A DNA stretch of 64,000 nucleotides. Source: Mycobacterium avium subsp. avium (GTDB taxonomy: Bacteria > Actinomycetota > Actinomycetes > Mycobacteriales > Mycobacteriaceae). The stretch covers positions 1,302,001 through 1,366,000 of the forward strand of contig NZ_CP046507.1 of the NCBI RefSeq assembly GCF_009741445.1, in the 5' to 3' direction. Both the position numbers and the translations under genes were made by a program. This document shows positions 58,248 through 64,000 of the stretch, piece by piece (the stretch's first letter is position 1; each line of letters begins with the position of its first letter). Below the pieces are notes generated by a model. The model saw only the letters and a list, made by a program, of their open reading frames with translations. It was not told the origin of the DNA and made no database searches.

Positions 58248-59144
58248 TTGCACGCTGCGACGCACGACGACGCGGGGAAGACCAGCGGGGTCGCCGACCA
58301 ACTGCGGGCAGCGGCCGGAGTCGCCCGAAGCGGCGCCTCCGAGTTGGTCGCGGCCCGCTCGCGAGTCCGCTACGCCGTCGAGGACGCCATGCGGTCGGGC
58401 TTCGATGTGTACGAAGACATGTCGGTCGCAGATCGTTCGACGGGTGGTTCGGCTGCGCAGCGAGCGGCCCGGCAGGCTCAGGCGCAAGCCTTCGCCGGTG
58501 ACATACGCCGGCGCGCCGCTGAATTGGTCGCCCTGGACCAGCAGGTCGCCGGCAGAGTCACCGCGGCCACGGCCGGAATCCGCGACACGTTTCCGCAAAC
58601 CCCGGATTCCGATGCGCCTCAGCGCAAACCGAAATTCCAAGCGGTCGACCACCACACCTTCAAAGAAGATCCACCGCCCAACGGATCCTATCCAGTCAAC
58701 GAGGTGGTGGCCGAGGCAACCGATCTCGACGGCAACCATGTCGTGCTGCGGCGGGGCTACTACAACGCTAAGACGGACAGGGGGTTCGGGTGGGACAAGG
58801 CGTACTGGAAGCACGGAATAGTCAATCCCAACGTGTTCAAAGACCTGATTTCCCACAGCCGTCCCGTGCGCCAGCCGGACGGTACGCTTCGGTATGACGT
58901 TTCGGTCGATCGCGCTCACTGCACGAGAGGTCCCCTGGGGATCGCGAGCTGCCAGGACACCGGCGAGAGTCTGACGATGAGGATCGTCGTCGATCCGCGT
59001 TCTGGGCGCGCAGATGTGTCAGATGGGGGACAGAAAGGGGTGATCACCATGTTCCCCCTCCCGGGAGGAAGTGGAGTGGTGGAGATCCGTCCGGGGTGGA
59101 CTTTGACGCCGCCATGGGTGAATAACAATGTGCCCATCAACTGA
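58248..59144 (+). CDS. Candidate ESX-type polymorphic toxin
   Basis: The frame codes for up to 298 residues from a TTG that has no ribosome-binding site. Residues 1-115 or so are helical and typical of T7SS-associated proteins (VRYAVEDAMRSGFDVYEDMSV, ARQAQAQAFAGDIRRRAAELV). From about residue 130 a compact C-terminal domain follows (NEVVAEATDLDGNHVVLRRGYYN, RGFGWDKAYWKHGI, and a Cys pair in HCTRGPLGIASC) that I cannot assign to a family. A variable C-terminal domain with an overlapping small gene behind it is the layout of polymorphic toxins. The real N-terminus probably includes the 58021 segment. Confidence 0.65.
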   Translation: MHAATHDDAGKTSGVADQLRAAAGVARSGASELVAARSRVRYAVEDAMRSGFDVYEDMSVADRSTGGSAAQRAARQAQAQAFAGDIRRRAAELVALDQQVAGRVTAATAGIRDTFPQTPDSDAPQRKPKFQAVDHHTFKEDPPPNGSYPVNEVVAEATDLDGNHVVLRRGYYNAKTDRGFGWDKAYWKHGIVNPNVFKDLISHSRPVRQPDGTLRYDVSVDRAHCTRGPLGIASCQDTGESLTMRIVVDPRSGRADVSDGGQKGVITMFPLPGGSGVVEIRPGWTLTPPWVNNNVPIN

Positions 59145-59634
59145 ACACACGGACGAGCAACGCGCATTCGCAGCCGACGTTCTGCGAAAGCTCTTGCAAC
59201 ACATAGTGAACCAGAACCAGTTTGCCAACGCGGCAGAAGGGCATTACACGTTTCTGGTGTCGCACGCATGGACAGAAGGGCCGATGATGTACCTGGTGTA
59301 CCAGGCTCCGCCATCCGACATCAGTTGGGGCTTGGTCCGCGACACCAGAGAATCGATCCTCGACCCGAGTCCCTGGCCGGACGTAGATGAGGCAGTGCTG
59401 TACTACTACTTGCTAGATCTCGAGGAGAATTGGCCCGGGCACTTTTCCCGTCAGCCCGGGGAAACCGACACGATCTGCTGGAGAGGCGATCGACACCCAG
59501 GCCTTCCAGAACACCCATCAGACATCGACGATGAGCATCGCTACACGCCGACGGCACCGTCGTTGGCGCAGCACCGCCCAGAGCAAGCGCATCCGGTGGT
59601 CAACGAACCGCGCTTGTACGCCGACCCACCGTGA
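59128..59634 (+). CDS. Candidate immunity protein
   Basis: The 168-residue product starts at ATG 59128, overlapping the end of the putative toxin by 17 bp, so the two are translationally coupled. It is acidic and soluble (TRESILDPSPWPDVDEAVLYYYLLDLEENWPG), as immunity proteins often are, and ends in a His/Pro-rich tail. I do not recognise a named family. Its lower GC content than the flanking core genes fits horizontal acquisition. The immunity role is inferred from position only. Confidence 0.65.
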   Translation: MCPSTEHTDEQRAFAADVLRKLLQHIVNQNQFANAAEGHYTFLVSHAWTEGPMMYLVYQAPPSDISWGLVRDTRESILDPSPWPDVDEAVLYYYLLDLEENWPGHFSRQPGETDTICWRGDRHPGLPEHPSDIDDEHRYTPTAPSLAQHRPEQAHPVVNEPRLYADPP

Positions 59635-59710
59635 TCGATCCGGTCACCGCGCGACCAGCGTGAGCCACCTTCGCGAACCCGCCCCGCCGCACTTGAGTTC
59701 CTAAGGGGAG

Positions 59711-61123
59711 TCAAGCTACTTCGGTGGGTTTTATGCTGGGGTGGACGGGCCGGTGAATTGGAGCGCGTAGCGACTCCTGTTGTTCCCGGCCCGTCCTGCC
59801 TTTTTGGCGCTGGGAGTAGCGCTTGGAGGCAGCGTTGATGCGAGTCTTCTTGTCGACGGTGTGGTGGGCGCGGACGATGCGGCGTCCTTCTTCGAAGGTG
59901 ATGGGTCGTCCGTCGGTGTCGCGCAGCACGTAGTGCGCTCCGGCGCGCCAGCAGGTGGCGATGCGGGTGAGCAGGATGGTGGCAATGTGGCAGATCGCCG
60001 AATCGTGGTGGCGCTCGGTGCTCATCAGGCGTTTGTATTTCGCGGCCAGTTGCGGGTCGCTCTTGCGGGCTTGGTCAGCGGCGGCGAAGAGGGCTTCGCG
60101 CAGCAGCGGGTCACCGGCTTTGGTGAGTCCGTGGCGCTGTTCTGCTTGTCCGGACTGGTTGACCTTGGGGACGAGGCCGGAGTAGGCGCGGATGGCGGCT
60201 AGGGAGTGGAACCGGTGCGGGTCGCCGATGCGGCCGGCGATGACCGCACAGGTGACGGGCCCGACGCCGGGTGCTGAGGCGATGATGCCGCGCGGGTCGG
60301 CCTCGGCGTAGAGGTTGGCGGCGCGCTCGTCGAGGTCGTCGATCTGCTCGGTGAGCATCTGGGCTTGCTCGGCTTCGGTAGCGATGTCGGCGGCCAGTTC
60401 GGCGAAGTCGATGCGGGCATTAGCGCCAGATCCCCATAGCTGCAGCGATTCTTGGGCGGCGGTCAACAGCAGGGTGGCGTGTGGTTCGCGCCAGGCGCCG
60501 CGGGAGTGGCGGATCAGGAAGCGGGTCAGGCGGGCATGGCCGAGACGGATCAGGCTGTGCGGGTCGGCGTAGCGGGCCAGCAGTGCCAGCGCGGCCTTGC
60601 CATAGTTGGATCCCAGCGCGTCGTACCAGGCTGGACCGAGGAGCTCGAGCTGGGCGTCAAGGCGCTGGAAGACTGCGGTGCGGCGCTTGACGATCGAGGA
60701 GCGGATCTTGACCAGGCGCCGCAGCGGTTCGCCGGGCCCGTCGCCGCTGTGGTCACGCAGCCCCTCTGGATGCAGCAAGGGCAACCGGGCCAACAGCTTG
60801 GAGTCCAGATGGTCATTTTTGGTGTGCTTGGAGTAGTAGGCGCGCAGGTCTGCTGACTGGGTGGTGGGCACCATCGAGATCCGGGCGCCGTGATGACGAA
60901 ACCAGGATGCCAGCGGAACCCATGCGTTGCGGGTGGGCTCCATCACCACCCGCACGGTGTCTTGCTCGCTGAGTCCGATTACTTTCCAGAGCTTTTCGAG
61001 GTCGGCGGGCCGGGTGAAGAACTTTCGTCCGGTCCACACATACGTCCCATCGGGACGGGCCAGCGATGCTTGATGAGCAGCCCGGCACGCCACGTCGATA
61101 CCCAAAATCAGTTCCACGCACAT
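59711..61123 (-). CDS. IS110-family DEDD transposase
   Basis: The 470-residue product has the N-terminal RuvC-like DEDD domain: Asp10 (LGIDVA), Glu62 (VVMEPTRN), Asp104 and Asp107 (KNDHLDSK). The C-terminal Tnp20 domain has [20 protein letters not shown] and the conserved Ser in [19 protein letters not shown]. It is full-length and looks intact. The length and sequence style suggest an IS1110- or IS116-like subgroup rather than the shorter IS900. ATG 61123 begins [10 protein letters not shown]. Confidence 0.93.
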   Translation of the reverse strand: MCVELILGIDVACRAAHQASLARPDGTYVWTGRKFFTRPADLEKLWKVIGLSEQDTVRVVMEPTRNAWVPLASWFRHHGARISMVPTTQSADLRAYYSKHTKNDHLDSKLLARLPLLHPEGLRDHSGDGPGEPLRRLVKIRSSIVKRRTAVFQRLDAQLELLGPAWYDALGSNYGKAALALLARYADPHSLIRLGHARLTRFLIRHSRGAWREPHATLLLTAAQESLQLWGSGANARIDFAELAADIATEAEQAQMLTEQIDDLDERAANLYAEADPRGIIASAPGVGPVTCAVIAGRIGDPHRFHSLAAIRAYSGLVPKVNQSGQAEQRHGLTKAGDPLLREALFAAADQARKSDPQLAAKYKRLMSTERHHDSAICHIATILLTRIATCWRAGAHYVLRDTDGRPITFEEGRRIVRAHHTVDKKTRINAASKRYSQRQKGRTGREQQESLRAPIHRPVHPSIKPTEVA

Positions 61124-61330
61124 CCTTTCGACGGATCCAGGTCAGTCCCCGGCTCCGACGGGCATGGCCCAGACATTCCGCAAGCAGAAGTCCGCTCCCG
61201 AGCGGCTCCAAGTTCCCGAACAGGGACACCGGTCGGCACCTGAGACGCGCCGCGGACGACCACTCAAAAATCAGGAATCACCAGGTGTTCCGGTCGGTGG
61301 CCTCGGCCGTCCGCGGACGCCCACTAAACC
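61124..61330 (-). ncRNA. Candidate bridge RNA region of the IS110 element
   Basis: In IS110-type elements such as IS621, the non-coding end upstream of the transposase encodes a bridge RNA that pairs with target and donor DNA. Here about 200 nt upstream of the transposase start have repeats CCGCGGACG(A/C)CCACT at 61250 and 61311 (61-bp period), CCGGTCGG twice, and CACCTG/CAGGTG arms. Whether an RNA is made is inference from the family. Confidence 0.4.
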
Positions 61331-61350
61331 TAAATGTCGGTGATCGCCTC

Positions 61351-61356
61351 TACCCT
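61351..61356 (+). promoter_or_regulatory. Candidate -10 box of leaderless uvrB transcript
   Basis: TACCCT fits TANNNT and lies 6 nt before ATG 61363. It would keep uvrB expressed despite the insertion element immediately upstream. Confidence 0.45.
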
Positions 61357-61362
61357 GGTGAC

Positions 61363-63531
61363 ATGGCATTTGCCACGGAACATCCGGTAGTCGCGCATTC
61401 GGAGTACCGCCCGGCCGAGGAGGCCGTCGAAGGGCTGGTGCGGGCCGGCGGCCGCTTCGAGGTGGTCAGCCCGCACGCGCCGGCCGGTGACCAGCCGGCC
61501 GCCATCGACGAGCTCGAACGCCGCATCAGGGCGGGGGAGCGCGACGTGGTGCTGCTCGGGGCCACCGGCACCGGCAAGTCGGCCACCACCGCCTGGCTCA
61601 TCGAGCGGCTGCAACGGCCCACGCTGGTGATGGCGCCCAACAAGACGCTGGCCGCCCAGCTGGCCAACGAACTGCGAGAGATGTTGCCGCACAACGCGGT
61701 TGAATACTTCGTGTCGTACTACGACTACTACCAGCCCGAGGCGTACATCGCGCAGACCGACACCTACATCGAAAAGGACAGCTCCATTAACGACGACGTC
61801 GAGCGCCTCAGGCACTCGGCGACCTCGAGCCTGCTGTCGCGCCGCGACGTGGTGGTGGTGGCCTCGGTGTCGTGCATCTACGGCCTGGGCACGCCGCAGT
61901 CCTACCTGGACCGCTCGGTGGAGCTGCGGGTCGGCACCGAGGTGCCCCGCGACGCCCTGCTGCGGCTGCTGGTCGACGTCCAATACACCCGCAACGACCT
62001 GTCCTTCACCCGCGGCTCGTTCCGGGTCCGCGGCGACACCGTCGAGATCATCCCGTCCTACGAAGAGCTGGCCGTGCGCATCGAGTTCTTCGGCGACGAG
62101 ATCGAGGCGTTGTACTACCTGCACCCGCTGACCGGCGACGTGATCCGCCAAGTCGACTCGCTGCGGATCTTCCCGGCCACCCACTACGTGGCCGGCCCGG
62201 AAAGAATGGCCCACGCCATCTCCACGATCGAGCAGGAACTGGCTGAGCGGCTGGCCGAACTGGAGGGCCAGGGCAAGCTGCTGGAGGCCCAACGGCTGCG
62301 GATGCGCACCAACTACGACATCGAGATGATGCGCCAGGTCGGATTCTGCTCGGGCATCGAGAACTACTCGCGCCACATCGACGGCCGCGGCCCGGGCTCG
62401 CCGCCGGCCACCCTGCTCGACTACTTCCCGGAAGACTTCCTGCTGGTCATCGACGAGTCCCACGTCACCGTCCCGCAGATCGGCGGCATGTACGAGGGCG
62501 ACATGTCGCGCAAACGCAACCTGGTCGAGTACGGGTTCCGGCTGCCGTCGGCCTGCGACAACCGCCCGCTCACCTGGGAGGAGTTCGCCGACCGCATCGG
62601 CCAGACGGTCTACCTGTCGGCCACCCCGGGCCCGTACGAACTCAGCCAGACCGGCGGCGAGTTCGTCGAGCAGGTGATCCGCCCCACCGGGCTGGTCGAT
62701 CCCAAGGTGGTGGTCAAGCCGACCAAGGGGCAGATCGACGACCTGATCGGCGAAATCCGCAAGCGCACCGAGGCCGACGAACGGGTGCTGGTCACGACGC
62801 TGACCAAGAAGATGGCCGAAGACCTCACCGACTACCTGCTGGAGATGGGTATCCGGGTGCGCTACCTGCACTCCGAGGTCGACACGTTGCGCCGGGTGGA
62901 GCTGCTGCGCCAGCTGCGGCTGGGCGAGTACGACGTGCTGGTCGGCATCAACCTGCTGCGGGAGGGCCTCGACCTGCCCGAGGTGTCGCTGGTGGCGATC
63001 CTGGACGCCGACAAGGAAGGCTTCCTGCGGTCCGCGCGCAGCCTGATTCAAACCATCGGCCGCGCCGCCCGCAACGTCTCCGGCGAGGTGCACATGTACG
63101 CCGACACCATCACCGAGTCGATGAAGGAGGCCATCGACGAGACCGAGCGGCGCCGGGCCAAGCAGATCGCCTACAACGAGGCCCACGGCATCGATCCGCA
63201 GCCGCTGCGCAAGAAGATCGCCGACATCCTCGACCAGGTCTACCGGGAGGCCGACGACACCGACACCGTCGAGATCGGCTCCGGGCGCAGCATGTCCCGC
63301 GGGCGGCGCGCCCAGGGCGAGCCCGGCCGGGCCGTCAGCGCCGGCATCGTCGAGGGCCGCGACACCACCAACATGCCCCGCGCCGAGCTGGCCGACCTGA
63401 TCAAGGACCTCACCGCGCAGATGATGGCCGCGGCCCGCGACCTGCAGTTCGAGCTGGCCGCGCGGTTCCGCGACGAGATCGCCGACCTGAAGAAGGAGCT
63501 GCGCGGGATGGACGCCGCCGGCCTGAAATGA
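61363..63531 (+). CDS. uvrB: Excinuclease ABC subunit B
   Basis: The 722-residue damage-verification helicase of nucleotide excision repair. Walker A is [13 protein letters not shown], the beta-hairpin is [21 protein letters not shown] region, DEAH-like box IDESH, and helicase motifs [17 protein letters not shown] and QTIGRAARN follow. The C-terminal UVR motif ([19 protein letters not shown]) contacts UvrC. ATG 61363 gives 20-odd residues more than the H37Rv annotation; the in-frame extension back to 61066 crosses the IS element and is not coding. Confidence 0.97.
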   Translation: MAFATEHPVVAHSEYRPAEEAVEGLVRAGGRFEVVSPHAPAGDQPAAIDELERRIRAGERDVVLLGATGTGKSATTAWLIERLQRPTLVMAPNKTLAAQLANELREMLPHNAVEYFVSYYDYYQPEAYIAQTDTYIEKDSSINDDVERLRHSATSSLLSRRDVVVVASVSCIYGLGTPQSYLDRSVELRVGTEVPRDALLRLLVDVQYTRNDLSFTRGSFRVRGDTVEIIPSYEELAVRIEFFGDEIEALYYLHPLTGDVIRQVDSLRIFPATHYVAGPERMAHAISTIEQELAERLAELEGQGKLLEAQRLRMRTNYDIEMMRQVGFCSGIENYSRHIDGRGPGSPPATLLDYFPEDFLLVIDESHVTVPQIGGMYEGDMSRKRNLVEYGFRLPSACDNRPLTWEEFADRIGQTVYLSATPGPYELSQTGGEFVEQVIRPTGLVDPKVVVKPTKGQIDDLIGEIRKRTEADERVLVTTLTKKMAEDLTDYLLEMGIRVRYLHSEVDTLRRVELLRQLRLGEYDVLVGINLLREGLDLPEVSLVAILDADKEGFLRSARSLIQTIGRAARNVSGEVHMYADTITESMKEAIDETERRRAKQIAYNEAHGIDPQPLRKKIADILDQVYREADDTDTVEIGSGRSMSRGRRAQGEPGRAVSAGIVEGRDTTNMPRAELADLIKDLTAQMMAAARDLQFELAARFRDEIADLKKELRGMDAAGLK

Positions 63532-63576
63532 GTTTGCTGGCAACCGATCTCCAGCTCGCATCGCCGCGGCACGCCA

Positions 63577-63582
63577 TACGGT
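63577..63582 (+). promoter_or_regulatory. Candidate -10 box of the MFS gene
   Basis: TACGGT lies 6 nt before GTG 63589, again a leaderless geometry, although AGAGGG in between could also act as a weak Shine-Dalgarno. Confidence 0.35.
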
Positions 63583-63588
63583 AGAGGG

Positions 63589-64000
63589 GTGACGGATGCG
63601 GCGACCATCACCGGCGGCTGGCGAGAGCTGCTGGGCGCCAGGTATCTGAGGACCTCGATCCTGCTCGCCGGCGGGGTGGCGCTCTACGCCACGAATGAGT
63701 TCCTGACCACCAGCTTGTTGCCCAACACCATCGCCGAGATCGGCGGCAGTCGGCTCTACGCGTGGGTGACGACGCTGTATCTGGTCGGCTCGGTGGTCGC
63801 GGCCACCATGGTCAATCCGATGCTGCTGCGCGTCGGCGCGCGGGCGTCGTATCTGCTGGGGCTGGCCGTGTTCGGCGTCGCCAGCCTGGTTTGCGGTGCG
63901 GCACCCGATATGCATGTTTTGATTGCTGGGCGCGCCATGCAGGGGGTGGCCGGCGGCTTGCTGGCCGGCCTGGGCTACGCGGTGATCAACTCGGCGCTGC
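63589..64000 (+). CDS. MFS drug-efflux transporter, N-terminal part (Rv1634 homologue)
   Basis: GTG 63589 opens a frame that runs off the window. The visible 137 residues begin MTDAATITGGWRELLGARYL and contain four transmembrane segments, with ATNEFLTTSLLPNTIAEIGGS (motif D-like start), WVTTLYLVGSVVAAT and a conserved AGRAMQGVAGGLLAGLGY helix typical of the DHA2/DHA1 drug:H+ antiporters. It corresponds to the efflux gene following uvrB in H37Rv. The 57-bp gap after uvrB holds its own promoter-like box. Confidence 0.9.
   Translation, partial: MTDAATITGGWRELLGARYLRTSILLAGGVALYATNEFLTTSLLPNTIAEIGGSRLYAWVTTLYLVGSVVAATMVNPMLLRVGARASYLLGLAVFGVASLVCGAAPDMHVLIAGRAMQGVAGGLLAGLGYAVINSAL

Larger units (their letters stand above)
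59690..61330 (-). mobile_element. IS110-family insertion element (ends approximate)
   Basis: The element contains one transposase gene and a roughly 200-bp non-coding segment upstream of it (right side here). IS110 elements lack terminal inverted repeats and make no long target duplication, so the ends cannot be placed exactly. The left end lies near 59690-59710 and the right end before the uvrB -10 box at 61351. It sits next to the toxin cassette and closes the accessory block. Confidence 0.75.

Noticed and set aside
57910..58821. 303-residue protein continuing the EspC-like frame
   Set aside because: After about 58245 the product becomes Arg/Pro/Thr-rich and is the shadow of the toxin frame, which has normal composition.
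61066..61362. 99-codon extension of UvrB
   Set aside because: It starts inside the insertion element transposase gene in antisense and is Arg/Ser-rich without similarity to UvrB.
61330..63915. 861-codon minus-strand frame opposite uvrB
   Set aside because: It is low-complexity antisense to a highly conserved gene, with no start signal; the same applies to the long frames at 42213-44213, 47292-49883 and 53703-55523.

Overview
The window is high-GC chromosomal DNA of a slow-growing Mycobacterium, most likely of the M. avium complex. From memory, the backbone gene order (bioB, DUF2567, lipase, nrtR, nadABC, hisDCBHA-impA-hisFI, chaA, bcpB, trpE-trpCBA, lgt, pykA, tesB, cydABDC, adenylate cyclase, pdtaR, polA, rpsA, coaE, uvrB) matches the Rv1589-Rv1634 stretch of M. 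tuberculosis H37Rv. Many genes overlap by 4 bp (ATGA or GTGA), several look leaderless with a -10 box 6-8 nt before the start codon, and GTG starts are common. No database search was possible; family names come from recognition of the proteins, and all H37Rv comparisons are from memory.

Layout. 1-3079: a minus-strand cluster of uncharacterised membrane proteins (a partial polytopic protein, a small cupredoxin-like lipoprotein, a 610-residue polytopic protein with a duplicated Asp/His motif, and a His-rich single-span protein). 3210-5207: biotin synthase, its auxiliary protein BsaP, and a DUF2567 membrane protein. 5173-11467: secretory lipase, the NAD regulator NrtR, the divergent nadABC operon with a clear palindromic operator, and a DDN-like protein. 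11609-18135: a complete his operon with impA inside it. 18238-26639: ChaA antiporter, BcpB peroxiredoxin, trpE, a trp-linked membrane protein, trpC, trpB, trpA and lgt. 26681-31099: DUF2752 protein, pyruvate kinase, acyl-CoA thioesterase and an MprF-like membrane protein.

31106-39048 (minus): cydABDC (cytochrome bd oxidase and its ABC exporter), a DUF308 membrane protein and a class III adenylate cyclase. 39049-39911: a lower-GC intergenic zone with a tiny lipoprotein gene, palindromes and an atypical tRNA-Leu(CAA). 39912-50105: pdtaR, a thiolase/DUF35 pair, polA, an inserted TetR/carotenoid-oxygenase pair, rpsA and coaE.

50116-61330 is mostly accessory relative to H37Rv. It holds a five-gene minus-strand operon (double-FHA ABC exporter, DUF402, ATP-dependent DNA ligase, Fpg/Nei-type glycosylase, small secreted protein), a divergent PknF-like Ser/Thr kinase, a type VII-secretion-style toxin/immunity cassette with an apparent frameshift, and an IS110-family element abutting uvrB. 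The window ends with uvrB and the start of an MFS drug-efflux gene.

The best candidates for undescribed biology are the duplicated-motif membrane cluster at 1-3079, the glycosylase/ligase/DUF402/FHA-ABC operon, the ESX-type toxin cassette at 58021-59634, and the possible bridge RNA upstream of the IS110 transposase.
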